From Ligula intestinalis (lineage: Eukaryota; Platyhelminthes; Cestoda; Diphyllobothriidea; Diphyllobothriidae): 64,000 nucleotides of DNA. The DNA lies in contig JAYGXS010000001.1 of the NCBI GenBank assembly GCA_036362985.1, positions 70,993,402 to 71,057,401 on the forward strand, read 5' to 3'. The notes under the pieces were generated by a model that did not search any database, was not told the DNA's origin, and was given only the letters and a program-made list of their open reading frames with translations. The translations under genes were made by a program, and so were the position numbers. This document shows, piece after piece, positions 24,001-33,904 of this stretch (its first letter is position 1; the number at the start of each line of letters is the position of its first letter).

Positions 24001-26078
24001 GAAGTGGAGTTATAGCAGGCTGATTTTTCTGCTGTATATTTTTTATAAGACCAAGATTTAATGGTGAACCTTACAACAGAACGCAGTACTTTTGACTAAA
24101 TCACGTCCTTTGCATGTTGGTAACGCTACGAGACATCCTGGAAAATTTGTTTGAAATCGTAATTGAGTAATAATATTGTACTAACTGATTAAATGTTTGC
24201 AGGCGTTGACGAAGAGCAAAACTGCTAAAAAGTCTTATATTAAATATTGCCAAATATTAAAACTGCTGATCCTAGGAATAGAAAAGGTTGATTCTTATCA
24301 ATTAATTAACAGTTCCAAGTGCATTAAGAAAAATTCGTTTAACTGTTACTTCTAGGCAGCTATAAAAAAGAGACCATACACATTTCTGAAGAATTTTCCT
24401 CTTCGATAAAGAAGGGCCTTTACTTGAATGTTTGACCACTTGAGCTATGCATACCTATTAAGAAAAACTTCGTGAATTCGTTTCAGAAAAACGGTGTGTG
24501 GTGAAATGGCCATAGCCTTCTGATGCAGAACGAAACTTAATCCAAAAACTTCGATGCCGTAGTCCAGATTCGGAGAAAAAGCCATATTAAAAGGAGCTGG
24601 CACCTCTATCGGGAGTAAAGGACAAACTGCTTTATTAATGTAGGCTAGTTTTCTTTACTGGAACATTTTTTATTCGAACAACCAAAAGTCTTCACAGTAT
24701 TGCATGTTGTCTAGCTGACACGGCAGAAGGACGCAGAAAATTTTTTAAAAACATTAGCTACTCCCGAGTGCCGGAAGGCTAGTGCAAAGAGTTCACAAGC
24801 ATGGCGATCTCTTTTGGAAATTCAAGCCATAAGCAAGGAAGATAAAAGACACCAAAAGACTAGAATAGAGAGTTATCGCGTTAAGGCTAGTGAATTTATG
24901 ACACTACCACTAACTACGAACAGAGCTCATTTGACACTAGCGGAGACGCTGCGATGGCAGCAATAGCTTGCTATGGAGAAAAAAACCAGCAAAGGACAAC
25001 TGTCTCAAACTCTCAATAGTTTGCCAAAACCTGTCTGGAACCAACTTTATTCGTCCATGTTTCACTGCACATGTCATATTGTATTCCAAAAATCGTCATG
25101 GGCTGACGGCCATTGGCAAGCCTATTCTTTGCACTCTGGGTACAACTTTTTAGTCGAGCAAGCGTTATCTAGGAAAGTAGTTTTCTGTAGTTTTTAGGTT
25201 GACAGCCCATCAAATGTGGAACAACGCATTCATTTTACGGGTCTGTTGTGATTGCAATCCGTGTCTCGGAATGGTTTCAAGAGATAAAAACATGGCGGCA
25301 TTTATCTGGAAACCTGACTCTACTAAAGTTCATTATATACTATTACTTATAAGCAATAAATACGAAATGGCTGCAAATAAGATGCAATTTAACATCGCAC
25401 TGGAGAGAATGGCCAGGTAAAACTCGGAAAAAAAGCTGCGGATTATTAGCTTTACATACCCGGGCAATAAAAACACCTACAAGAGTTGTGGCCAACTCAG
25501 GTGCAGAACTTCCTGCGGCCATAAATGTGGCACCGGCAACGTCGGGTTGCAGCCTTAAAACTAGAAAAGAGTTTATTAATAAACCATATAGGCCTACCTT
25601 GGCTTATTATTTCCAGGCAAGGTATAAAATATTCATCACAAACAATGGCCAGAGCCAAAAACATGTAAGCGGATGCCAGGATATGAATTATTACTGCCCC
25701 TGATCGGCGCTGCTTCTGTGTAAAATGGTCTCTGGGGAAATTTTCTATTGCCAAAGGTGTGCAATTGAATTCTGTAAGAGGCTTGACGACTGGGTTTATT
25801 CCAAGAAGATGTCGTCCTGAAACAGCAGGACCCTTGTCGTCTGAAAAAATGTAAATGGTACGGGATAACGTACCAGATAACTTCAAGCCAGTTTGAGGCC
25901 ATATATCCTTCGAGGTATATATTATCGATAGTTTTGCGAAATAAAAGAGTAGGAGGAGTGCCAACCCATAAAGTCGATAGTGCGACCGTTTTGCACGAAG
26001 ATAATTGAATCTTTTGTAGAAATTTGGATGGTTTTCATAATGTGGCAGTTCAACGGAGGCGACTGACTGCACAGTCAT
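2692..26078 (-). CDS. SLC24A: K+-dependent Na+/Ca2+ exchanger (NCKX), N-terminal 475 codons, gene cut by left edge
   Basis: Family knowledge: NCKX proteins extrude Ca2+ and K+ in exchange for Na+ across the plasma membrane. In the sequence, six exons (26078-25598, 25560-25460, 23234-23148, 16822-16722, 7355-7033, 3024-2692) join in phase through GT-AG introns. The product has an anchor helix at residues about 34-54 and an NCT glycosylation site at 105-107. An acidic CDEYF turn lies at 147-151. Alpha-1 follows at 167-213, with GSSAPEL and the catalytic Glu182. The motif [14 protein letters not shown] comes next, then a polar loop with a Gly run, then TPDCR and a hydrophobic helix. [15 protein letters not shown] resembles NCKX1/2 most. 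The loop is much shorter than in vertebrate NCKX1/2. Exons for alpha-2 should lie left of base 1. Odd: position 207 is Asp where relatives have Val. Confidence 0.95.
4975..5694. mobile_element. 720-bp AT-rich non-autonomous element with terminal inverted repeats
   Basis: The left end (CAGGATGGCTGC ... TTTCTGACCGCTTA ... AGTAGATTCTGTA, 4975-5035) is mirrored at 5629-5694 (TACAGAATCTACTTT ... TAAGCGGTCAGAAA ... GCAGGCATCCTG). The TIRs are about 60 bp and imperfect. The interior is AT-rich without ORFs. A MITE of an unidentified DNA transposon fits best. Confidence 0.7.
5683..5827 (+). repeat. Direct repeat C, copy 1
   Basis: GCAGGCATCCTG ... TTAGACTGCACGATA ... TTGCGGCATTT recurs at 6832-6975. 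It starts inside the right TIR of the 4975-5694 element. Confidence 0.8.
6832..6975 (+). repeat. Direct repeat C, copy 2 (solo element terminus)
   Basis: Copy of 5683-5827 at about 80 percent identity, 1149 bp downstream. The preceding bases (CTCATTAAAAGAGCAGGCAT) look like a second transposon end. Confidence 0.8.
7033..7355 (-). CDS. SLC24A: NCKX coding exon 5 (helix plus start of cytoplasmic loop)
   Basis: 323 nt, residues about 257-364. It opens with [22 protein letters not shown], the last helix of the first membrane domain, and passes into a polar loop containing a GGGGG-DGD stretch and HPNFCPRV. The acceptor TGCAACAG is preceded by a long A/G-poor tract. The donor GTAAGC lies at 7032. 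Loop sequence is poorly conserved in the family, so the loop part rests on frame continuity. Confidence 0.92.
8880..9312. repeat. Degenerate telomere-like GGTTAGGG-rich islands
   Basis: Two clusters (8880-8955 and 9262-9312) carry variants such as GAGGGTTAGTGTTAAGG and GGGTTTAGGGTTACAG. Similar sequence occurs at 6345-6420 and, inverted, at 61636-61750. They are too degenerate for a true telomere; probably part of a dispersed repeat. Confidence 0.5.
9923..10469. mobile_element. About 550-bp TIR element, copy 1
   Basis: The left terminus includes CCCAGCATGTTGTCCTACG and AAACGGTGGTTATAGGGT. The right terminus carries the inverse (ACCCTACAACCACAC ... CGTAGAAGAAAATGCTGGG, to TACTTTTGCC at 10469). 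The core 10160-10320 (AGTCCGCCACGCGAAGCGCG) is shared, inverted, with 22463-23012. No ORF; non-autonomous. Confidence 0.75.
11022..11364. mobile_element. Foldback with 71-75 bp arms
   Basis: 11022-11094 (GGATAAACATGTCACGGTT ... GGTTTTGAAAGTCA) is the inverse of 11290-11364 (TGACTTTCAAAACCCC ... CCATGACATTTTTATCC). Pairing continues inward (TGCAGCATCAG / CTGATGCAGCA). The spacer is about 195 bp. Probably a foldback-type non-autonomous transposon. Confidence 0.7.
11414..11434. repeat. (TA)n microsatellite
   Basis: Short uninterrupted TA run in the NCKX intron. Confidence 0.8.
16030..16440. repeat. A-rich AACTAAA-type low-complexity tract
   Basis: About 400 bp dominated by CTAAAACTAAACTA-like words. 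The inverse pattern (TTTTAGTTTAAGTTAG) occurs at 20335-20480 in the next intron. Probably a degraded simple-sequence satellite. Confidence 0.6.
16722..16822 (-). CDS. SLC24A: NCKX coding exon 4 (WWPL-RD-SFY segment)
   Basis: 101 nt encoding [18 protein letters not shown], then a hydrophobic helix ending in ADERVY; the TG of a split Trp codon is completed by exon 5. Donor GTAAAT. The acceptor (TTTTTTTGTCCAATAAG) is weak by consensus, but frame and similarity on both sides support it. Confidence 0.92.
18070..18980. mobile_element. Decayed GIY-YIG retroelement relic with terminal hairpin
   Basis: Shares scattered segments with 37251-37762 (for example CAATCAA ... GGAGGTGA, GGAGTTCTCATCGGA versus GAGTTCTTATCGGA, AAGTTAAAC ... 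TGACC). It ends with the same 36-nt hairpin (18943-18978). The reading frame is destroyed. Assignment to the same family as 37251-37762 rests on these matches only. Confidence 0.55.
18943..18978 (+). repeat. 36-nt two-stem hairpin, copy D
   Basis: CTGACAATGGACTC, loop CTTTAA, then GAGTTTTGAAACTCAG. Member of the dispersed hairpin family described in the findings. Confidence 0.75.
20145..20262 (+). repeat. Core fragment of the TIR-element family
   Basis: GTCATCTACTTCGACTTGCA, GAGGTCCAACGTACAG and TTCTGGAATAAGG match the internal part of 9923-10469 (same strand) and, inverted, of 22463-23012. The TIRs are absent here. Confidence 0.65.
22463..23012. mobile_element. About 550-bp TIR element, copy 2 (intact ends)
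   Basis: The left end GTAGTTTAAGCAGTGCATCT, then CCCCTAGTCCCAGTATTTG, is mirrored at the right end (CAAAATGCTGGTACTAGGGG, then AGGTGCACTACTTAAACTAC). TIRs of about 110 bp. The interior contains GCGCGGCACTTCGCGCCGCG, a GC-rich palindrome. Opposite orientation to copy 1 by its core. No ORF. Confidence 0.8.
23148..23234 (-). CDS. SLC24A: NCKX coding exon 3 (alpha-1 repeat, second half)
   Basis: 87 nt, 29 codons, phase 0 at both ends. Acceptor TTTTACAG, donor GTAATC. It encodes [15 protein letters not shown] followed by [14 protein letters not shown]. The family motif here is VGSAVFN; this copy reads VGSADYN with Asp207. Confidence 0.94.
23235..25459. other. NCKX intron 2 (2225 bp)
   Basis: GT-AG intron between the two halves of alpha-1. 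AT-rich, with no exon, RNA gene or clear repeat recognised. Confidence 0.75.
25460..25560 (-). CDS. SLC24A: NCKX coding exon 2 (alpha-1 repeat, first half)
   Basis: 101 nt encoding residues 161-194, including [17 protein letters not shown] and GVFIAR. The Glu of SAPEL (residue 182) corresponds to the essential cation-binding glutamate of NCKX alpha-1. The exon ends in phase 0 at GTATGT. Confidence 0.95.
25561..25597 (-). other. 37-bp micro-intron of NCKX
   Basis: GTAGGC donor and TCTTTTCTAG acceptor delimit an intron of only 37 bp. Its removal restores the frame: ...EIISQ joins [13 protein letters not shown], matching the family. If retained, the frame shifts and the NCKX similarity stops. 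Such tiny introns are well known near the 5' ends of flatworm genes. Confidence 0.9.
25598..26078 (-). CDS. SLC24A: NCKX coding exon 1 (residues 1-160)
   Basis: Begins at the ATG at 26078-26076 ([10 protein letters not shown]...). This start is chosen because a good acceptor, TTGTGTCTTGCAG, ends at 26087, so the in-frame Met farther upstream (26099) would be intronic. The exon encodes a short cytoplasmic stretch, an anchor helix (34-54), an extracellular segment with NCT at 105, then FPRDHF and the first exchanger helix ending in [19 protein letters not shown]. It ends in phase 1 at a GTAGGC donor (25597). The noncoding 8 nt 26086-26079 belong to the same exon, implying at least one upstream 5' UTR exon or a trans-spliced leader. 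Confidence 0.93.
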
Positions 26079-26934
26079 GATTTGATCTGCAAGACACAAG
26101 TGATTAAGCTAATAACAGAGAAGTAGTGGACAATGGGAATTGAACCTTGGATTGATTGATTGATTGAAAACGAAAATAAAATAGAACACAACTACTATCA
26201 TGACAGCCTGTACCAATCACCCTGACGATGAAATATAAGCAGGCGACTTCAAAAAAATTTGCTAATGAAGGTTAATGAAAAAAAATAATAAAAAATATAA
26301 CGTCAAACATGCTGAGTATGCAATTTTCGGCATCAGGGCCATGAATTCTTATTGAGAGTATTGATATAGTCCCAAGTAGAAAATATTGTACTTAAAAATG
26401 TAAACGCATGTACATATTATTTCATTATTTTTCGTTGTCCCGACAGTGGTTATACCAGACCTATGGAGCCTTCTACACAAAAAATAGGGAAATGTCCTAC
26501 GTCAACTTCAGTAGGCTAAAAAGGAGCATTCTGAAGATTTGGGTAACGCAAACTGCAACCTTAAGGTGACACGTAAATGTAACACGTTCTAAATGCCATT
26601 CGTTTAACTTATATGTGAAACTTCTTTTGATTTGGTGACAATTCGATCACAGGAATATGATGTCAATATACAGGCAAATCAAATGTATTTACCCATCTTT
26701 CCCGTAAATACCAGGAACTGAACTGAAATTGATATTAATGAAAATTGATACCGGCATAATTATTTGAGTGGCATCAAAGTGAATGGCATCAAGATAGCTA
26801 AAATTTGAGCTTAAGATTGTACCCTAGATACTGATATCGATAAGATGATGCCAATTTTTCTCATATAATAATTAATTTGGGCAGTACCAATAAAGTCCGA
26901 ATTAATTATTATTTGAGCAGCACTGTCCGTACCT

Positions 26935-27115
26935 CAGGTCAGGTCAGGTCAGGTTTTATTGAGGGAAATATAGGTAAATACCTTTGAACTCCCTATTGGT
27001 ACAGTTTTTTCAATGCATTTGATCTGCAGAACATTTCAGATCAGTGGCCTTGCCAAAAATTTGAGGGCCGACAGTGAAAAAACTCCTTAGGCATTGTTCA
27101 GAAGTCTAGGGGTTT
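26935..27115 (-). mobile_element. 3' end of a CR1-type LINE, 5'-truncated
   Basis: On the minus strand it ends with AATAAAACCTGACC and a (CCTGA)n tail (26935-26953). The body (AGGGAGTTCAAAGGTATTT; GGAGTTTTTTCACTGTC) matches 44841-45080, which retains reverse transcriptase sequence. Only the 3' UTR is left here. Confidence 0.75.
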
Positions 27116-27811
27116 GTAGTCGATGATTTGTATGCTTAGTCAAAACAATCACTGACTATAATTATGATTAAATAATAAAATCGTCACTGGTTTACTCATT
27201 TAAAAAGCAGATATATGCTATTGGCTGAAACATTACAAATTTATAGTATATACGATAAATTAAATTAGTAACTCAATTGCAAGCTACAAAGGCGAGAAGA
27301 CGTTTGCCTTCTTTGTTACAAATTAAATTTTAAGTATTACTATAACAGTAAATCTCACACAGATCCTTTAAGCAATGGAAACGACATCGATTTTTGCTTA
27401 GAAATTAATTAGCGTTTTGCAACAAAAAAAATAAAGAAAACCCTTAATGTTTTAATGATGGTAAATATTTTAAACTTTTTAGATCAACTGAATAAAAACT
27501 TACTCAAGGAACGGAAAGAACGACAGCAATTTGCGAAATGACTAAAAAGAGCAAACGACGCGTATTAACCAAAAAACGCCATCAAGGGGGTAACAGCTAT
27601 TTAACCAAAAAACAAATAAAGTAATTTATAACAAACAATATTCCAACTGACCCAATTGTGAAAAATAAGTGGCCTTGGTAGGATTCGAATCCAAATCAGG
27701 GAGGGCTTTAATATATGCAACGATCTAGCAATCAAGCTGCCTAAATTGAATAACAGGTAGTCAGGCCGGGTAAATCGACCACAGTGTAATGAAATTCACA
27801 GCACTCCGCGT

Positions 27812-27894
27812 GCCGTCATAGCTCAGTTGGTAGAGCGTTGGCTATGCTAATGTCTTCCCTGCTGATATAGGCTCGAATACCACCAAGGCCACCA
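27812..27894 (+). repeat. tRNA-like SINE head, copy 1
   Basis: GTCATAGCTCAGTTGGTAGAGCG is a good pol III A-box/D-arm. GGCTCGAATACCACC is a degenerate B-box/T-arm, and the unit ends in ACCA. The T-arm stem is imperfect, so a functional tRNA is unlikely. The related copy at 29532-29612 and shared upstream sequence (GGCCGGG ... AATCGACC) indicate a tRNA-derived SINE. Confidence 0.65.
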
Positions 27895-28119
27895 ATTGTT
27901 CATAACTGCGTCAATTGAATTTGTCAAATATGTCAGACCCATCCTAAGAAATAAATAAATTGTATATCTAAGGACCAGAGGCCCATTCATTACAAAATTA
28001 GTGCTGTTATGATAATAAAAATAAATTTGGTCATTACAAGTACATGTAAGCAACTGTGTAAACAGAATAAATAAGTGAAAAGAAGAAGACTTGATTGCTT
28101 GGAAAATATTTTTATTCGC

Positions 28120-28155
28120 CTGGCGTTACGGCATCCGTCGCGGATTCATCATCAG
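28120..28155 (-). repeat. 36-nt two-stem hairpin, copy F
   Basis: On the minus strand, CTGATGATGAATCCG, loop CGA, CGGATGCCGTAACGCCAG, followed by GCGAATAAA. Same length and layout as the other family members. Confidence 0.75.
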
Positions 28156-29484
28156 CGATATGAGTAGCAGAAACAAGTGAAATTAGTGTTATGTTATGCA
28201 CTATTCGATTCATAACGGACCGTTATTTAAAATACTTATCATTAATATTTGTTGAATTCATTGAACTGAGAAAAAAAGCTATAAAAATGGCTGCCAGAGA
28301 TATCAGAGGCAAACTTCAGGGGACCCCCTGTTTCAGAAAAAATCTGTAGGATTAAAAATTCCTTAGTTAGACTGACAATATGAAGTGCAACGGTATCGTG
28401 CTATTGCTTAGAACTTCTGAGGTTTCGGAACACACCTTGAGTTGGGAGAAGCCGCAAATCATCACGGGATTGGGATGGGAGATGCTAATCGTAGACAGTG
28501 TGGACGATACGACGAGATAATGGCAGATGTCACGAAAACATCACCGGAAAGCTATCAATTAACAGAGCCCTTGAAGAACATCACCAGAGTTGCCTTCTTA
28601 TAGGTCTGGTGGATTATAGATGTTTCTTCGCTTGCTTTCTTCGACTTTATCCAGCAGTCACGCGTACATCTAAACCAGTGATATCAACTATCAAGGTGAT
28701 ACAGTGCTATTAAACAAATGATAAAGAACAATTAAAGTACAAACATCAACAATGGATACCCCAAGTCAAGAGCGAAGGGAGCCGGCAAAATCACCGGACT
28801 CTATACAAGGGACTAACACAAGTTAAATACTAACGCCAGACAGTGCAAAATTAGTATTGGGAAAGTTTGTGTGTGTTAGTGGAAGAGGAGGCGTGGCTCT
28901 GGTTTTATATGATTTCAGGAGGAAATTTCTATTAACTCAGGATTGGTCTGAAAACATCAGCGTAAAGAGAGGAGGTTGGACGTGAACAGAGGCAACATTG
29001 TGCCAGAAATGGAGGGTGGATGGATTGCAGGCATTTGAGGTCAGCGATGGTGCCAGCTGCTATCAAACCGGAGGGGGAAGGTGGGGCAGTATCGAGTTGT
29101 TGTTGAAATAGTTATTTCTTGCTATAGTAGGTGGCCGGAGGCATTGTGAGCAAAGGTGATTCAAAGGTAAGAGAGCCCAACAGAGGGTTGGGACATATTT
29201 AAGCACGATCTAAGTGGTAATTGGCTGTGGGACTAGGTTTAACACTAGTGTGCAGGCGACTGGATACAATGAGATCATCAAGAACATAATTCTTGGAGGA
29301 AGGGGGCTCGGGCACGCCATTCCGAGGAAGGGGGAAATAGTTGGGGTCGGTCTAGCAGGACGTCACTGGAAATGGACGTTTAGGATTTCTCAATTGTTCA
29401 AATGGAAAAAAACCATATGATTGTTTGGGAAATCCAGCCCGGGGAGACATATTATCGCATGCGATCTAGTGGGTTCCATGCTCA

Positions 29485-29612
29485 GTAGGCCGGGCGTGTC
29501 AATCGACCGAAGCGTGGATACATTCACGGTTACCGGCGTGCCTTTGTAGCACAAATATTTGAACGTTGACTATACTGTGGCCATCCCTGTTGTTGTGGGA
29601 TCAAATTGCCAC
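29485..29612 (+). repeat. tRNA-like SINE, copy 2 (degenerate)
   Basis: GCCGGGCGTGTCAATCGACC, then GTGCC-TTTGTAGCACAAATA ... CATCCCTGTTGTTGTGGGAT parallels 27770-27894. The A-box is eroded. Confidence 0.55.
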
Positions 29613-29736
29613 AATTCAATCATTCGAATACGTTAAGCCCTCTTACTAACAAAGGGTAGGTGGATGACTGTCGCTTCGTAAAGGTCAACCATCTGCGTGC
29701 TAAGCGGAGGGCTTGGTGCCCATCGAATAATTCAAT

Positions 29737-30345
29737 TTGCGTTATAAGGTGCCTTTGGTCTATGACCACGCACAGCAGAAGAAACAGGTCTTCGCCTTTG
29801 CCAAAGCTAGGGTCCTTGCCCAAGCCAATGACAAAATGGCCAGATTGCTGCTGGACAGTTGGTCTTCGACTGGCATACTCAACAGAGCCATAGACCTCTA
29901 TCCCACCTATCGGGCGTTACGCAAAAGCCTCCGGTTAGAACAAGGTCAGCATGGAAGAAAAATGAACTCGAGCGTGGAATAGAACTAGCATCGAAGGCGA
30001 AAAGAGAGAAGCCCGCCAGTACCCACATCATCGCCACACCCACGAGATTGGGCTCAACTCAAGCGGGCGGGAACATTCGTCAGTCAACGATGAGAACATC
30101 AGCCAGCACGCTGACTTGCGACAGCCGAAAAGTGAGCAGCAATCACACGAGCTCATCAGCGATCAATATCTCGGTCAGTCAATATCGATCAGGCAGGTCA
30201 AAGTTCGTGCGCCGAGCCCGGATATAACAACAGGCACGTGGTAAGGCTGCAACAGTCTCGGCAATCAGGAACAACCACTCAGTTACACTGAGGATGAAAC
30301 CGAGACAGTGTCCGAAACGTCAGTCTCAAAATAAACCGGTCAATG
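29737..30345 (+). pseudogene. Penelope-like GIY-YIG retroelement, C-terminal remnant and 3' end
   Basis: The frame reads QVFAFAKARV ... LLLDSWSSTG ... NRAIDLYPTYRALRKSL. It matches the C-terminal tail of GIY-YIG endonuclease domains carried by invertebrate Penelope-like retroelements (pattern F-F-x-x-x-RV, EAW-S, NR-IDL-P-Y-ALR). It aligns with 58065-58245 and with minus-strand 37400-37590. About 450 bp downstream lies the 36-nt hairpin (30288-30323), followed by AAAATAAA. The RT is absent, so it is 5'-truncated. The family name comes from memory of these proteins. Confidence 0.65.
30288..30323 (+). repeat. 36-nt two-stem hairpin, copy A
   Basis: CTGAGGATGAAACC ... GTGTCCGAAACGTCAG, followed by TCTCAAAATAAA. 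A partial second copy of the 3' half and its flank (AAACGTCAGTCTCAAAATAA) is at 30902-30960. Confidence 0.75.
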
Positions 30346-30901
30346 TCCTTTTACATTCTTCTTCCTCTTCTTTGGGGATGTTGAAAACAATCTAATGATT
30401 GCAGTTTTCGTTTTATATAATATGCTTTTGTCTTTACGTCCTTATATTCATACAGTTCGCTGTCAAGCTTATGCATTAATATTTTCAACGACTGACATGT
30501 TCCAATCGCCTAGGGGCCGGTGCCACGACACGCGTGTACGTATCCTAAATGCCTGCTTCCATCTTCCCTAGAACGCAAGTACTTTTGACTTGCACCATGG
30601 AAATTTGTTTTTGTGGTGCCTGGGTTTTCATCGCGCAAACTGCGACCTCTATGGAACGTTCTTTAAGTCCCGGGCACTCAGGTGGTAGAGGTTAAGTATA
30701 TTTCGGCGGATATTGTGTACCACTGCACCCTTGCATTCCATTTTTCGCGGCTTATCTCAGCAACCATTCGAGCGTTCGTCACACGTGCTCTTCGGGGGTT
30801 TTCGGTCCTTAGGGGCATAATTTGCTGTCTAACAAGCGTGTTGAATATGTTGGAGTAGCGGTCAACATCGAAACGGTAAATAAAAGTTTGAAAGCAAACG
30901 G

Positions 30902-30960
30902 CAGTGCAAACGTCAGTCTCAAAATAAAATGGTCCATGTCCTCGTACCTTCTTCTTCCTC
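30902..30960 (+). repeat. Partial duplicate of the 30313-30372 element end
   Basis: AAACGTCAGTCTCAAAATAA, then ATGTCCTCGTACCTTCTTC repeats the flank of hairpin A about 590 bp downstream. Confidence 0.7.
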
Positions 30961-31081
30961 CTCTCCTACAGGGGATAGTGAATTCAATATTATACCTGGA
31001 CCTCTGATCTTCACGCATATTAAATAAATATATTCGATAATCTCTTTGCACTGCCTGTTTTTATTCCGATTTGCAAAGTAC

Positions 31082-31851
31082 TCCTAATGGCCATCTTCCG
31101 GAACCAAAGAAAAAACGGTTCCAACGGGACCAAAGTGTAGCCTTTGGTTCCACTGCGCCGTGATTGCGCATATGGGCGGCATTCCGTGCGACGGCCGGGT
31201 AGTCTACACGCCATCATCAAAATCGATGGTCGAACACTCACACGCATGCTCCTCCGTCCACCTGAGAAAAACCCTGTGCGCACACACGCCTCCTGCATTT
31301 GCTAGCTCCCCCTCCCCAAATAAATTAATTTTATATTTTAGGCCCGGAGGGCCTCATCATTGCGGCGCCTGGATCGATATCTTGCTTTGAAAACTTTTGC
31401 CGTCGTATGCCTAGGGCAAAGAACCCTTGTTGAGGTCACATTTGGCTTAACCGAGCCTGCTCCGACTGCACTTGATGCACGTAGTCGCCCCCTGCCCCTC
31501 TACCCAAGACCCCCCCCCCTATTTGAACGCGTATGACCTGAACACGGGTTTTTCACCCTTGGAATACAAAGGCAAATTTCTCAAAGCAAAACATCACTCC
31601 AGGCGCCGTATTTAGGGTGGGGAGAGGTAGCAAATGCAGGTGTGTGTGCGCGTAGGGTTTTTCTCAGGTGGAAGGGGAAGCTTGTATGTGGGTGTTCGAC
31701 CATCGATTTTGATGACGGCTTGTAGACTTCCCAGTAATGCTGCCGTGGAATGCCACCCATATACGCAATCACGGCGCAGTGGAACCAAAGGCTACACTTT
31801 GGTCCCAATGGAACCATTCTATCCTTTAGTTCCGGATCATTGCCATTAGGG
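31082..31851. mobile_element. 770-bp foldback with about 300-bp arms
   Basis: 31082-31425 and 31540-31851 are inverted copies. CCTAATGGCCATCTTCCGGA pairs with TCCGGATCATTGCCATTAGG, GTAGCCTTTGGTTCCACTGC with GCAGTGGAACCAAAGGCTAC, and GGCGCCTGGATCGATATC with ACATCACTCCAGGCGCC. The loop is about 115 bp and contains a C13 run. Arms are about 80 percent identical. No transposase seen. Confidence 0.8.
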
Positions 31852-33904
31852 ACAAACATAGAGGAAAAACGCCTTTAAACACTTTGACCTGGGCAGCAGA
31901 AGTTGTTGATTTCACGTATTAAGAGTTGCACCTTACATTTTGGAAAACAAATACATCTATCTGGCCAAACACTTTCTTGTTCCTAAGGTCTGCATTTATT
32001 TGAAACAATAACGCTTTAACTGGGCAATTCGACCTTCATGGAATTATGAATTTTTAAGTCGCTAATTGGGATTTCTGCGTGCACAGGCAGGTAACAGCAG
32101 ATTATAATACATTTTCATCGGTAAATAAATGTCTATTACTATTCTTTGGCGCCGGAACCTCTACTGAACCCTTACTTTCATATGAACACTATTATATAGA
32201 GGATTTTATACCGCAATGATTTTGTGAGCATTTGTTGACTTTTCAAAATGGATATGTGCAAATCATTCTTCCTATTGGCTCTTGAGTAAAATGTGATAAA
32301 TAATGTTATAGCTTAAATTGTACCTTGAATGAAGGCCTGCGATAATCTTGCGCACCTGATGGCCGTATTGGCTAGCCAATAACGTGCAGTGCAGGTCCGC
32401 ACCGAAATGGTTCGCTCTCAAAATCTCTTCTTTATGAATTTCGCGTGTACTAGACATTCACATAAAGCATCCAGTTTTCGGAGGTGCCCCAGGAGCTAAC
32501 TGTAGTCCTTATTCGTTTCGTCTTATCGCAGTTCATATATCTGATAATAATATTAAACGAAAACTTACGTAGTAATTTCTCGTACCATATAGATATTCTA
32601 CAAGAAAAGCTAGCTCCCATTTTTTTCTTCTTAATGCCCCTTGACTCAGCAAGTAAAGTTAGCGTTCGCCGTTTCGCTTAAATATGTAAGACAAATAGAT
32701 TTTCAAAGGAGCGATACAAATAGCATCATCAGCTATTCGGCTAAAATTGTGCCATGTAGATAAATATGGATTAATTGTGGATTTGAATAGCATTCCAGCA
32801 CCAGCAGGTGACTGCTTTGCGCGAAGGTAATCATATTCAGTTCGAAAATCACATTATAATAAGTCATGTATACGGACTTCCGGCATATTAAAACACATTT
32901 GAACTGAGTTTTGTCTAATATGAACCTTAATCATTCACTCAATAGAAAATGTTGCAAGATTTTAGGAGATTGAATGGGCACAGTTTTGAGTTTAATGCCA
33001 AGATTTGGTTTTGCACGCTCACGATTATATACACCTGCCTTCACTCATCGCTAATAAATATACTGTGACCTCTCCAGTTCTCGCAATGTTAATGCAGAGA
33101 CACATGATGAATGGTAACTATATTTGCTTTTGTACTCACTGCATATCCTGAATAACAAGTTACAGAGGCCTTCATAGGGTAGGAATTTTGAGCATCCTTT
33201 GTATTGTTTAAAAATAGGCTCACGTTCTGGCCTTTTATTTATTAGTATAATGTTGATGTTTTATAAGGTTCCTTACACCGATGTAATTTGAAGATAACTT
33301 TGCAGAGGTTTGGATATCCTAAAAGCCTAACGTGGTTAACAGTATAATAGTTTCACCTTTTGTCGTTCATTGTTGGATGACTCCCGTAGATCAGGAATAT
33401 CCTGCTCATTTCTGAATACCTAGACCGATATTTCCTTCACTTGAGTTGTGAGAATTTTGGCGATTTGAACATTTATACAACAACACTTTAGCACTTATCT
33501 CCACTCAAGCGATATTTTGAGCGCTCTGCATGTTTAAGATCTACCCTCTGTGTAGCATACTCCTTATTTTCAAAGGTTAGTATATGATTGCGTCTTGTCC
33601 TATTTCAGGGAAAAGGAGTCGGATATTTTTTGTTTTTTTGTCCAAAACAGTCATCTGTAGAAGATTCTTATCATTGCTGAACCTTGATATATACGATAAA
33701 CTTAAATCGACCTCAACGGCCATTGTTTCGTCATAGCTTGATGACTAGGCTATTAGTGGATGCTCTCAAGGCATTGACACATTCTTTTGAGAGTTAGCCC
33801 TAAGCCAAAACGGGAAAGGCACCCACACGGGATGATTATGTCCTGTAACTAATCGGTGTGCGCCTATCTGCCACTGTAAATTCCTGATAAAATTTGGCAA
33901 GACA

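Noticed and set aside
27812..27894. Functional tRNA gene
   Set aside because: D-arm is good but the T-arm and acceptor stem do not pair well, and a related degraded copy exists; treated as a SINE.
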